NCBI GenBank assembly: GCA_025362895.1
Contig: JANYFA010000156.1
Location: forward strand, 1-33,532
Length of the DNA stretch: 33,532 nucleotides
Source of the DNA: Sphingomonadaceae bacterium
GTDB taxonomy: Bacteria > Pseudomonadota > Alphaproteobacteria > Sphingomonadales > Sphingomonadaceae
Reading direction: 5' to 3'
The notes beneath the pieces are model-generated. The model ran no database searches, had not been told where the DNA came from, and was given only the letters and a program-made list of their open reading frames with translations. A program made the position numbers and the translations under genes. This document shows, piece by piece, positions 1-7,779 of the stretch; the first letter of the stretch is position 1; each line of letters starts with the position of its first letter.

Positions 1-1
1 A

Positions 2-463
2 CGCGGCCCGAACGTCGTCAAGGAATATTGGCGCAAGCCCGGGCCGAGCGCCGAGACGTTCGTCGACGGCTGGGTCCGGACCGGCGACCTCGCGCGCGTC
101 GACGACGAGGGCTTTGTCTTCATCATCGACCGCGCCAAGGATATGCTGATCCGCGGCGGTGAAAATATCTACTGCGTCGAGGTCGAGAACGCCCTCTACG
201 ACCACCCCGCTGTGATGGACGCCGCGATCGTCGCCCGCCCGCACCGCAGTCTTGGCGAGGAACCCGCCGCCGTCGTCACGCTCAAGCCCGGCAGCCACGC
301 CACCGCCGACGAATTGCGCGCCGTCGTCGCCGCGCGACTGGCCGCGTTCAAGGTGCCCGTCGAGGTTCGTTTCTGGGACGGCCCGCTGCCGCGCAACGCC
401 AACGGCAAGATCCTGAAGAGCGAGCTGAAAAAGCTGTTCGCGCCGGAGGCCGCAGCGGCATGA
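2..463 (+). CDS. Acyl-CoA synthetase / AMP-dependent ligase, C-terminal part
   Basis: This is the 3' end of an adenylate-forming enzyme that activates a carboxylic acid (probably a fatty acid) as acyl-AMP and then acyl-CoA. The frame is open from the left edge, upstream of the ATG used in the ORF track. It reads GWVRTGDLARVDDEGF (the conserved TGD motif) and then DRAKDMLIRGGENIYCVEVE, the hinge and start of the small C-terminal domain. Near the end PRNANGKILK carries the invariant lysine used for adenylation. Only about 153 residues are present; the family is usually 500-560 aa. Substrate specificity cannot be read from this domain. Frame and family are certain, the exact member is not. Confidence 0.93.
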   Translation, partial: RGPNVVKEYWRKPGPSAETFVDGWVRTGDLARVDDEGFVFIIDRAKDMLIRGGENIYCVEVENALYDHPAVMDAAIVARPHRSLGEEPAAVVTLKPGSHATADELRAVVAARLAAFKVPVEVRFWDGPLPRNANGKILKSELKKLFAPEAAAA

Positions 464-565
464 GCGCGCCATTTGCCGAGCGGAGAGCGTAGCCTCACTG
501 CGCCCCGCCTACGGAACCTGCCCGACCGCCCGTCGTTTGCCCTGCACATCTTTCAGGAGCAGGAC

Positions 566-646
566 ATGGGTAAGGGTTGCATTTTGTGGGCGGTCGGCGT
601 GCCGATCCCGGTCATCATTCTCTTGTACGTGTTCCACGTTCTGTAG
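566..646 (+). CDS. Small single-pass membrane protein (26 aa), hypothetical
   Basis: A 26-codon ORF, too short to appear in the ORF track in this frame. It encodes MGKGCILWAVGVPIPVIILL followed by YVFHVL. After a short positively charged N-terminus with one Cys, nearly the whole peptide is one hydrophobic segment (about residues 6-25) broken by a PIP motif. An AGGAG ribosome-binding site lies 6 nt before the ATG, which is better than the signals of most genes in this window. It sits alone between the acyl-CoA synthetase and rsmB. From memory, similar MGKGC-type hydrophobic micro-proteins occur in other bacteria, but I cannot assign a function. It could be a chance ORF, though the RBS and composition argue for translation. 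Confidence 0.6.
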   Translation: MGKGCILWAVGVPIPVIILLYVFHVL

Positions 647-677
647 GGAGGCCGCCGCCCCGCGCCGTCGTCGCGGT

Positions 678-693
678 GAACGTGTGCACGTTC
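678..693. promoter_or_regulatory. 16-bp inverted repeat, possible operator upstream of rsmB
   Basis: GAACGTG-TG-CACGTTC has 7-bp perfect arms around a 2-bp centre. It lies in the gap between the micro-ORF and rsmB, about 80 nt before the proposed rsmB start. The geometry suits a dimeric DNA-binding protein. As RNA it could form a 5-bp stem with a 6-nt loop, but no T-run follows, so it is not an intrinsic terminator. The regulator is unknown. Confidence 0.3.
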
Positions 694-742
694 GCATGGA
701 AAATCGGGTGACCGGCCGCTCTCGGGACGCTAACGGGACGGG

Positions 743-763
743 ATGATACGGCTTTCCCACTGA
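743..763 (+). promoter_or_regulatory. Possible six-codon leader ORF coupled to rsmB
   Basis: ATG ATA CGG CTT TCC CAC TGA encodes MIRLSH and stops at a TGA overlapping the proposed CTG start of rsmB (CTGA). A GGGACGGG purine stretch lies just upstream of the ATG. The arrangement resembles ATGA coupling with CTG in place of ATG. It may instead mark a one-base indel that separated the true ATG from the rsmB frame. Confidence 0.3.
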
Positions 764-2028
764 CCCCCGCCGACCCCCCTGGCACGCCCGCCCGCCGCGC
801 TGCGCTCCGCCTGCTGACCGCCGTACTGGCGCAGGGCAAGGCGCTCGACGGCGCGCTGGCCAACGCCTTCCACGGTGTCGATCGCGCCGACGACCGGGCA
901 CTCGCGCGGAGCCTGACGAGCGGCGTCCTGCGCTGGCTGATCGACCTCGACGCGCTGATCGATTCGGCGACGCAGCGCCCGCTGCCGGCCGACGCGCGCG
1001 CGCGGATGGCGCTGCGGATCGGTCTCGCCGGGCACCTCCTGCTCCAGACGCCACCGCACGCGGTCATCGCGACGACCCTCGCCCTGACCGAAGGCGGTCC
1101 GCGCCGCCTCACCCACGCCGTCCTGTCGCGGCTGCTGCGCGAAGGGGCGGCGCTGCCCGACACGCCGACGCTCCCCGAACCCTATGCCACCCGCTGGCAC
1201 GCGGCATGGGGGGCCGATGTTGCCGCCGCCGCGGCGGCGGCGTTCGGTCACGAGCCGCCGACCGACCTGACGCTGCGCGATGCCGCCGCGACCGCCCACT
1301 GGGTCGAAGTCCTCGGCGGCGTGTCGCTCCTCCCCGGCCATGTCCGCCTCGGCGGCAAGGCGACGATCCCCGACCTGCCCGGCTTCGCCGACGGCGCGTG
1401 GTGGGTACAGGATCTGGCCGCGAGCCTTCCCGCGCGCCTCCTCCGGCCGACGCCGGGGGCCAACACGCTCGACCTGTGTGCGGCGCCCGGCGGCAAGACC
1501 CTGCAGCTCGCCGCCGCCCGGGCCGATATCACCGCGCTCGACAGCAGCGACGCCCGCCTCGACCGATTGCGCGACAATCTTGCCCGCACCGGACTGAGCG
1601 CTGCCATCGTCGCGGTCGACGCCCTCGTCTGGTCGCCGCCCGCGCCGTTCGACTTCGTCCTGCTCGATGCGCCGTGCTCGGCGAGCGGGGTCTTCCGCCG
1701 TCATCCCGATGTCCTCCACCTCAAAGGCGAGCGCGACCTCACCCCGCTGCTCACCATCCAGGCGGCGCTCCTCGACCGCGCAGTCGACTGGCTGAAGCCC
1801 GGCGGCACCCTCGTTTTCTCGACGTGCAGCCTCGAACGCGCCGAGGGCGAGGACCAGCTGGCCGGCGTGCTGGCCCGGCACAAGTCGCTACGCCTCGACC
1901 CCATCGCGGCAACCGAACTGCCGGTCGGGATCACCCCGACCGACGGGGCGCTCCGTATCCTGCCGGGAATGCTGGCGGTGGCGGGCGGCGTCGACGGCTT
2001 CTTCGTCGCACGACTGGTCAAGAAGTGA
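760..2028 (+). CDS. rsmB: 16S rRNA (cytosine-967-C5)-methyltransferase RsmB
   Basis: RsmB (Sun/Fmu) uses S-adenosylmethionine to make m5C967 in 16S rRNA. An N-terminal NusB-like RNA-binding domain (about residues 8-135) precedes a Rossmann methyltransferase domain. Visible motifs are CAAPGGKT (SAM binding, about 240-247), [17 protein letters not shown] (motif IV, Cys about 306) and [13 protein letters not shown] (motif VI Cys about 356). The ORF-track ATG at 1006 would remove part of the NusB domain. The open frame continues upstream to a TGA at 709-711 with no ATG, GTG or TTG before the conserved N-terminus. CTG at 760 gives [19 protein letters not shown] and 422 aa, close to the 429 aa of E. 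coli RsmB. This CTG overlaps the TGA of a six-codon ATG ORF (743-763). A sequencing indel is the alternative. First gene of the rsmB-miaB-phoH-ybeY-corC run. Confidence 0.93.
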   Translation: MTPADPPGTPARRAALRLLTAVLAQGKALDGALANAFHGVDRADDRALARSLTSGVLRWLIDLDALIDSATQRPLPADARARMALRIGLAGHLLLQTPPHAVIATTLALTEGGPRRLTHAVLSRLLREGAALPDTPTLPEPYATRWHAAWGADVAAAAAAAFGHEPPTDLTLRDAAATAHWVEVLGGVSLLPGHVRLGGKATIPDLPGFADGAWWVQDLAASLPARLLRPTPGANTLDLCAAPGGKTLQLAAARADITALDSSDARLDRLRDNLARTGLSAAIVAVDALVWSPPAPFDFVLLDAPCSASGVFRRHPDVLHLKGERDLTPLLTIQAALLDRAVDWLKPGGTLVFSTCSLERAEGEDQLAGVLARHKSLRLDPIAATELPVGITPTDGALRILPGMLAVAGGVDGFFVARLVKK

Positions 2029-2059
2029 CGCGGCGAGCGGCCTGCGATACGGTGACACG

Positions 2060-3379
2060 ATGACCGCGACCTATCACGTCAAGACGTTCGGCTGCCAGAT
2101 GAACGTCTACGATTCCGAGCGCATCGGCGAGCTTCTCGAGGCCGAGGGCTATGCCGCCGCGTCCATCGAATCGGCCGACGTCGTCGTCCTCAACACCTGC
2201 CACATCCGCGAGAAGGCGGCCGAGAAAGTCTATTCCGACATCGGTCGCCTAAAGGCCCGCACCGCGAGGCCCCGCGTCGTTGTCGCCGGGTGCGTCGCGC
2301 AGGCCGAGGGCGCGGAGATCGTCCGCCGCGCGCCTGCCGTCGATGTCGTCGTCGGACCGAACGCCTACCACCGGCTGCCCGCGCTGCTGCGTGACGGCGG
2401 GCCACAAGCGGCGGTCGACACCGATATGCCGCTGGCGTCGAAGTTCGATGCCCTTCCCGCGCGCCGCAGCGTCGTCGGGGCGAGTGCGTTCCTGACGGTG
2501 CAGGAAGGGTGCGACAAGTTCTGCACCTTCTGCGTCGTCCCCTATACCCGCGGCGCCGAGGTGTCGCGCCCCGCCGCCGCGCTCGTCGCCGAGGCGCGCG
2601 CGTTGATTGCGGCGGGGGCGAAGGAACTGACCCTGCTCGGCCAGAACGTCAACGCCTACCACGACGGCGACATCACGCTGGCGGGGTTGATCCGGCTGAT
2701 CGCCGCGCTGCCGGGGCTCGTGCGACTACGCTACATGACCTCGCACCCGCGCGACATGGGCGACGACCTGATCGCCGCGCACGGCGAGATCGACGTTTTG
2801 ATGCCGTACCTTCATCTGCCGGTGCAGGCCGGGTCCGACCGGCTGCTCAAGGCGATGAACCGCGCGCATACCCGTGACAGCTACCTCCGCACCCTCGACC
2901 GGTTGCGCGCGGCGCGGCCCGATATCGCGCTGTCGGGCGACTTCATCGTCGGCTTTCCCGGCGAAACCGACGCTGACTTCGCGGCGACGCTGTCGATCGT
3001 CGCCGAGGTCGGCTACGCCGCCGCCTATAGCTTCAAATACAGTCCCCGCCCCGGCACCCCCGCCGCAGGCATGGCCGATCAGATTGCAGAGAGCGTGAAG
3101 GACGACCGCCTCGCCGCGCTCCAGGCCGCGATCGGCGCGACGGCGCTCGCGTTCAACCGGGCGAGCGTCGGCACCCGCTGCGATATCCTGCTCGACCGCG
3201 CGGGACGCCGCCCCGGCCAATTGATCGGCAAATCGCCGTGGCTGCAATCGGTGTTCGTCGTCTCGCCAGCCGCGAAAATCGGCGATATGATCACCGTCGA
3301 CCTGATCGATGCCCAGCCCAACAGCCTTGAAGGAGCGCCTGTGCCGCACCTCAACTCGTTTCTGTCGGCCGCCGCCTAG
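2060..3379 (+). CDS. miaB: tRNA-2-methylthio-N6-dimethylallyladenosine synthase MiaB
   Basis: MiaB is a radical-SAM methylthiotransferase that converts i6A37 to ms2i6A37 in tRNAs reading UNN codons. The N-terminal UPF0004 domain supplies the three cysteines of the auxiliary 4Fe-4S cluster: FGCQMN (C12), NTCHIREKA (C47) and AGCVAQAEG (C78). The radical SAM cluster motif is CDKFCTFC (C151, C155, C158). A C-terminal TRAM-like region completes 439 aa, the normal length. The ATG lies 31 nt after the rsmB stop with only a weak RBS, so co-transcription with rsmB is likely. The stop overlaps the phoH GTG by one base (TAGTG). In many relatives miaB follows fur and plsC, which here lie about 29 kb away (see findings). 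Confidence 0.97.
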   Translation: MTATYHVKTFGCQMNVYDSERIGELLEAEGYAAASIESADVVVLNTCHIREKAAEKVYSDIGRLKARTARPRVVVAGCVAQAEGAEIVRRAPAVDVVVGPNAYHRLPALLRDGGPQAAVDTDMPLASKFDALPARRSVVGASAFLTVQEGCDKFCTFCVVPYTRGAEVSRPAAALVAEARALIAAGAKELTLLGQNVNAYHDGDITLAGLIRLIAALPGLVRLRYMTSHPRDMGDDLIAAHGEIDVLMPYLHLPVQAGSDRLLKAMNRAHTRDSYLRTLDRLRAARPDIALSGDFIVGFPGETDADFAATLSIVAEVGYAAAYSFKYSPRPGTPAAGMADQIAESVKDDRLAALQAAIGATALAFNRASVGTRCDILLDRAGRRPGQLIGKSPWLQSVFVVSPAAKIGDMITVDLIDAQPNSLEGAPVPHLNSFLSAAA

Positions 3380-4437
3380 TGGCGAAGAAATCGGCGTCGC
3401 GCCCCCCCGCCCATTCCCGCCCAGCGGGACGGCCGAGTGCGGGGAGTCCCCCGAACGGCCCCGGTGACCGCGTTCGACTCGAGCTTGAATTCGACCGCCC
3501 CCAACTCCTCGGGCCCCTGTTCGGCCAGTATGACCAGAACCTGATCGTCCTCGAAAACCGTCTCGGCGTGTATATCGCGGCGCGCGGCAACAAGGTGTCG
3601 ATCGAGGGCGAAGCCGATAGCGCGGCGCGCGGTCGCGATATTCTCATCACCTTGTACAACCGCCTGACGCAGGGCCATGGCGTCGATGTCGGCGATATGG
3701 AGGCCGCCGTTCTGATGAGCGCCGAACCGACGCTGGCCGGGCTGACACTCGCCAACGACGGCGCGCCGAACCCGGCAGTCGTGATCCGTACGCGGCGCAA
3801 GACGATCGTCCCGCGCTCACCGACGCAGGTCCGCTACATCGAGGCGCTGGGCCGCGACGACGTCATCTTCGCGCTCGGTCCGGCGGGGACGGGCAAGACG
3901 TATCTCGCCGTCGCGCAGGCGGTCAGCCAGCTTGTCGCCGGGTCGGTCGACCGGCTGATCCTGTCGCGGCCGGCGGTTGAGGCGGGCGAGCGGCTCGGCT
4001 TTCTCCCCGGCGATATGAAGGACAAGGTCGATCCCTACCTCCGCCCGCTGTACGATGCGCTCTACGACATGCTGCCGACCGAACAGGTCGAGCGGCGGCT
4101 GAGCAGCGGCGAGATCGAGATCGCGCCGTTGGCGTTCATGCGCGGGCGGACACTGGCGAACGCCTTCGTCATCCTTGACGAAGCGCAGAACACGACGCCG
4201 CTGCAGATGAAGATGTTCCTGACCCGCTTCGGACAAGGATCGCGGATGGTCGTCTGCGGCGACCCGAACCAGGTCGATCTGCCCAACCCCGCATCGTCGG
4301 GCCTTGCTGATGCGGTCCGCAAGCTCGACGGCATCCCCGGCATCGCGACGCTCCGCTTCAGCAGCCGCGAGGTCGTCCGCCACCCCATCGTCGGCGCGAT
4401 CGTCGAGGCCTATGAGGGGCCGCCGCAGGATGGCTGA
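3379..4437 (+). CDS. phoH: PhoH-family ATPase
   Basis: Cytoplasmic P-loop ATPase of the PhoH/PhoL type, 352 aa, with a GTG start overlapping the miaB stop. After a proline-rich tail (about residues 1-30) comes a KH-like region, then the ATPase core with Walker A GPAGTGKT (167-174), the SRPAVEAGERLGFLPGD signature (about 196-212) and Walker B VILDEAQN (DE at 267-268). The family is linked to RNA metabolism and phosphate stress, but its molecular role is poorly defined. The phoH-ybeY-corC order is conserved widely in bacteria and supports a role linked to ribosome and RNA quality control. The N-terminal tail looks disordered and is probably lineage-specific. Confidence 0.95.
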   Translation: MAKKSASRPPAHSRPAGRPSAGSPPNGPGDRVRLELEFDRPQLLGPLFGQYDQNLIVLENRLGVYIAARGNKVSIEGEADSAARGRDILITLYNRLTQGHGVDVGDMEAAVLMSAEPTLAGLTLANDGAPNPAVVIRTRRKTIVPRSPTQVRYIEALGRDDVIFALGPAGTGKTYLAVAQAVSQLVAGSVDRLILSRPAVEAGERLGFLPGDMKDKVDPYLRPLYDALYDMLPTEQVERRLSSGEIEIAPLAFMRGRTLANAFVILDEAQNTTPLQMKMFLTRFGQGSRMVVCGDPNQVDLPNPASSGLADAVRKLDGIPGIATLRFSSREVVRHPIVGAIVEAYEGPPQDG

Positions 4438-4446
4438 CCCGCGACG

Positions 4447-4956
4447 ATGCTGACCGTCGATACCGATATCGCCGGGGGCGACTGGCCCACCGCGACCGAC
4501 TGGCCCGCGCTCGCGACCGCCGCGTGCGCCGCGGCCCTGGCGCAGTCGGCGCACGCGCATGTGGGTCATGCAGGCTACGCGGTCGAGGTTGCGGTCCGCC
4601 TGACCACCGACGCGGACGTCCGGACGCTCAACGCGCAATATCGTCATCAGGACAAGCCGACCAACGTCCTGTCTTTCCCGATGGTCGCTGCCGACGGACT
4701 CGACGCGCTGGCGAACGATGGCGACGGTGAGGTTCTGCTCGGCGACATCATCCTCGCCGCCGAAACGTGCGCGACCGAAGCCGAGGCGAAAAGCATTGCG
4801 CTCGCCGACCACGCCCGCCACCTGATCGCGCACGGAATGCTCCACCTGCTCGGCCTCGACCACGGTGACGATGCCACTGCCGCGCACATGGAGGGGCTGG
4901 AAACCGCCGCTCTGGCCACGCTCGGGCTTGCCGATCCCTACGCGGAGCGCAATTAA
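4447..4956 (+). CDS. ybeY: Endoribonuclease / rRNA maturation factor YbeY
   Basis: YbeY is a zinc-dependent endoribonuclease of the UPF0054 family, involved in 16S rRNA 3'-end maturation and ribosome quality control. The signature HGMLHLLGLDH gives the H-x3-H-x5-H zinc ligands (H129, H133, H139). Upstream, QYRHQDKPTNVLSFP is the other conserved block. At 169 aa the length is normal. It starts 9 nt after the phoH stop and ends 5 nt before corC, so it sits inside one transcription unit. No SD-like sequence stands out before the ATG, which fits translational coupling to phoH. Confidence 0.96.
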   Translation: MLTVDTDIAGGDWPTATDWPALATAACAAALAQSAHAHVGHAGYAVEVAVRLTTDADVRTLNAQYRHQDKPTNVLSFPMVAADGLDALANDGDGEVLLGDIILAAETCATEAEAKSIALADHARHLIAHGMLHLLGLDHGDDATAAHMEGLETAALATLGLADPYAERN

Positions 4957-4961
4957 GAGCC

Positions 4962-5876
4962 ATGGCCGACCCGCACCCTAGCACCGACTTCGCCCCGAGG
5001 CTGTGGCGAAGTCTGAAGACGATGGTCGGCGGCGGCGGCGTCGAGCCGACCCTGCGTGAAAGCCTCGAGGAGGCGATCGACGAGGTCGTCGGCGAGCCAG
5101 CCGACCGCGACGACCTGTCGGTGGTCGAGCGGACGATGCTCAAGAACCTCCTCCATTTCGGCGAGCGGCTGGTCGACGATGCCGCTGTCCCGCGCGCCGA
5201 CATCATCGCCTTCGATGTCGACGACAGCTTCGCCGACCTCGTCGCGCTGTTCCGCGAGGCCGGCCACAGCCGCCTGCCGGTATTCGACGACGACCTCGAT
5301 ACCGTCATCGGCATGGTCCACATGAAGGATGTTTACGCGCGCATCGCGACGACGTTCGACGATGCCGTGTCGAGCAAAGCGTTCGAGGCGATCGACGTGC
5401 GGTCGTTGCTTCGGACGGTGCTGTTCGTGCCGTCGTCGATGCGCGTTCTCGATCTCCTCGCGCGGATGCGATCCGGGCGGACGCACATGGCGATCGTCGT
5501 CGACGAGTTCGGCGGCACCGACGGGCTGGTCACGATCGAAGACCTTGTCGAACAGATCGTCGGCGACATCGAGGACGAGCACGACGAGGATGAGGCGAAG
5601 CTCCTCCAGGCGATCGGCGACGACCTGTACGAGGCCGATGCGCGCCTCGACCTCGCCGAACTCGCGGCGACGACGGGCCACGACTTCGCCAACGTCGCGA
5701 TAGGTGGCGAGGTCGATACGCTCGGCGGCATGGTCTTCATGCTCGCGGGGCGGGTTCCGGCCGTCGGTGAAATGATCGACCATCCGTCGGGATGGCGGTT
5801 CGAGGTGATCGACGGCGATGCGCGCATGGTCCGCCGCCTGCGGCTGTATCCCCCGGCGGCGGCGATGTCCGCATAG
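4962..5876 (+). CDS. corC: CBS-domain protein of the CorC/HlyC (YbeX) family
   Basis: A 304-aa soluble protein with a CBS pair (about residues 75-205) and a C-terminal CorC_HlyC domain (about 215-300). Recognisable blocks are VPRADIIAFDVDDSF and HSRLPVFDDDLDTVIGMVHMKDVY (CBS1), MAIVVDEFGGTDGLVTIEDLVEQIVGDIEDEHDE (end of CBS2), and GGEVDTLGGMVFMLAGRVP (CorC domain). The N-terminus lacks the membrane DUF21 domain, so this is the YbeX/CorC type. The family has been linked to Mg/Co efflux and more recently to ribosome metabolism; the neighbouring ybeY favours the latter. Last gene of the run. The gene that often follows it, lnt (apolipoprotein N-acyltransferase), is absent here. Confidence 0.93.
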   Translation: MADPHPSTDFAPRLWRSLKTMVGGGGVEPTLRESLEEAIDEVVGEPADRDDLSVVERTMLKNLLHFGERLVDDAAVPRADIIAFDVDDSFADLVALFREAGHSRLPVFDDDLDTVIGMVHMKDVYARIATTFDDAVSSKAFEAIDVRSLLRTVLFVPSSMRVLDLLARMRSGRTHMAIVVDEFGGTDGLVTIEDLVEQIVGDIEDEHDEDEAKLLQAIGDDLYEADARLDLAELAATTGHDFANVAIGGEVDTLGGMVFMLAGRVPAVGEMIDHPSGWRFEVIDGDARMVRRLRLYPPAAAMSA

Positions 5877-6111
5877 CGGCGGCGAAAAAACGCTGTCCTA
5901 CACGACGCCGAATTGCTTAGCTCCGGCGCATGACCGCAAACCCCTTCACCCGAGCGAATTCAGCCGCCGCAATCGACCGGCGATATTGCATGCCCTGTCC
6001 TCGCACGAGCGTCCGGGTGTGAAGAATGTAAAGATAGCGCGTTTTTCGATCAGTCGGCACCGGCCCGCGCCCCCGCCCACCGAATCGCCCATCCTCGAAA
6101 GGACCTGCTCG
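5877..6111 (+). other. Intergenic region upstream of the S10 peptidase
   Basis: A 235-bp gap between corC and the chosen start of the carboxypeptidase. The peptidase frame stays open across it, but the translation is low-complexity and lacks features of a coding N-terminus. A weak promoter-like pair TTCAGC-N17-GATATT (5959-5987) can be drawn. It is too degenerate to call. No terminator hairpin was seen after corC. Confidence 0.4.
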
Positions 6112-7773
6112 ATGCGTCTTGCTGCTGCGACCATGCTGGCCGTGCTGATCGCCACTCCGGCGTTCGCTCAGGAGCGCCCGGCGCGCAGCGACGCCGCCAG
6201 AACGGAAACCGGCGGGCGCAGTGGCCGCCGCCCACCGCCAGTTATGGCCGATGCCGACGAGCCCGGACACAGCGATGCGACCAATGCCCAGCCCAGCGGC
6301 GATCCCCGCGCCGCCCGCGCCCGCGACAACAAGCTGGGTGACAGCGATATCGCGACCGCGCCGATCCGCGAACTGCGGGTTGCCAGCCGCCACTCGGCGA
6401 CGATCGGCGGTCGCCAGGTCGCCTATACCGCGACCGCCGGCACCGTCACGGTCCGCGACGACGACGGCAAACCGACCGCGAGCATGTTCTACGTCGCCTA
6501 TACCACCGGCGAACCCGGCCGCCCGGTCACCTTCCTCTACAACGGCGGCCCGGGCAGCTCGACGCTGTGGCTCCACATGGGGTCGGTCGGCCCGGTGCGG
6601 GTGCGGACCGACAGCCCGGCGGCGACGGCGGGACCGCCGTTCACCCTAGCCAACAACCCCGACAGCCTGCTCGACAAATCCGACCTTGTCTTCGTCGACG
6701 CGATCGGCGCCGGTTTTTCGCGCCCAGTCGGCGATACCAAGCTGCAGGCCTTGTGGGGGACCGACGCCGACATCGACGCCTTCGCGCGCGGCATCGAACG
6801 CTGGCTGACGATCAACGACCGGTGGAACGCGCCGAAGTTCATATTCGGCGAGAGCTATGGCACGCTGCGGTCGGGCGGACTGTCGTATCGGCTGGCGCAG
6901 GACGGGGTGCAGTTGAACGGCGTCGTCCTGCTGTCGTCGATCATGAACTACGGCCGCCGTGCGCCGGGGCTCGATCAGGATCTGATCAACTATTTGCCCA
7001 GCTACGCCGCGACCGCCGCATATCATCACCGCATCGCCGCCCCCGCCGATGTGCCCGCGTTCCTCAATGCGGCGCGGGCGTTTGCGCGCGGGCCAATGGC
7101 GCAGGCGCTCGCACAGGGGCAGGATTTGCCCGACGCCGACCGCGCCGCGATCGCCAGTCAGATGGCGGGGTTCACCGGGCTGTCGGCGAAGTTCATCCTC
7201 GATTCGGACCTGCGGGTCGATCTCGGGCGCTTCCGCAAGGAACTGCTTCGCGACCAGCGGCGGACGCTGGGGCGGTACGATAGCCGCTTTACCGGCATCG
7301 ACGTCGACGCCGTCGCCGAAGCCCCCGAGTACGACCCGTCCGACACCGGCATCACCGGCGCTTTCGTCGGCAGTTTCCACCATTATCTCGCCCACGACCT
7401 CGGCTTCACGAGCGCGATGAGCTACCGCCCGACCTATTATTCGCCCGCGCTGAAATGGGATTTCTCGCACCGCGCCCCCGGCGCGCGCGGCGGCGGCGCG
7501 ACGCAAGCGGTGGCCGACACCGCGCTCGACCTTTCGGCGGCAATGCGGCAGAATCCGCACTTGATGGTCTATTCGCTCAATGGCTTATACGATATGGCGA
7601 CGCCGTTCTTCGGCACCGAATACGACCTCGCCCACCTCCAGATCGACAAGACGCTGCGCCCCAACCTGCGCTTCGCTTATTACCCGTCGGGACACATGGT
7701 CTACCTCAACACCGAGGCGCTCCACAGCATGAAGACCGACCTGTCGCGTTTTTATGACGACGCGACGCGGTAG
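6112..7773 (+). CDS. Exported serine carboxypeptidase-like peptidase, family S10
   Basis: A secreted alpha/beta-hydrolase that should remove C-terminal residues from peptides in the periplasm or outside the cell. From the ATG at 6112 the N-terminus is a clean signal peptide (MRLAAATMLAVLIATPAFAQ) with cleavage after AFA, preceded by an AAAGGA-type RBS. The ORF-track start at 5818 lies inside corC and is rejected. A Pro/Asp/Ala-rich linker (about 21-85) precedes the catalytic domain. Visible motifs are YNGGPGSSTLW (oxyanion hole, about 143-153), FGESYGT with nucleophile Ser248, NGLYDMATPF (Asp region) and SGHMVY (His). At 553 aa it is typical of bacterial S10 proteins. It is convergent with the deacetylase, with only 6 nt between stops. 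Its substrate is unknown. Confidence 0.92.
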   Translation: MRLAAATMLAVLIATPAFAQERPARSDAARTETGGRSGRRPPPVMADADEPGHSDATNAQPSGDPRAARARDNKLGDSDIATAPIRELRVASRHSATIGGRQVAYTATAGTVTVRDDDGKPTASMFYVAYTTGEPGRPVTFLYNGGPGSSTLWLHMGSVGPVRVRTDSPAATAGPPFTLANNPDSLLDKSDLVFVDAIGAGFSRPVGDTKLQALWGTDADIDAFARGIERWLTINDRWNAPKFIFGESYGTLRSGGLSYRLAQDGVQLNGVVLLSSIMNYGRRAPGLDQDLINYLPSYAATAAYHHRIAAPADVPAFLNAARAFARGPMAQALAQGQDLPDADRAAIASQMAGFTGLSAKFILDSDLRVDLGRFRKELLRDQRRTLGRYDSRFTGIDVDAVAEAPEYDPSDTGITGAFVGSFHHYLAHDLGFTSAMSYRPTYYSPALKWDFSHRAPGARGGGATQAVADTALDLSAAMRQNPHLMVYSLNGLYDMATPFFGTEYDLAHLQIDKTLRPNLRFAYYPSGHMVYLNTEALHSMKTDLSRFYDDATR

Positions 7774-7779
7774 CACGGG

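Noticed and set aside
730-1881. A 383-aa minus-strand ORF and other long frames over rsmB
   Set aside because: rsmB has all its catalytic motifs on the plus strand. The antisense frames are low-complexity shadows.
5930-6022. A 30-codon ORF (MTANPFTRANSAAAIDRRYC...) before the S10 peptidase
   Set aside because: No RBS, no recognisable feature and low-complexity composition. Probably chance.
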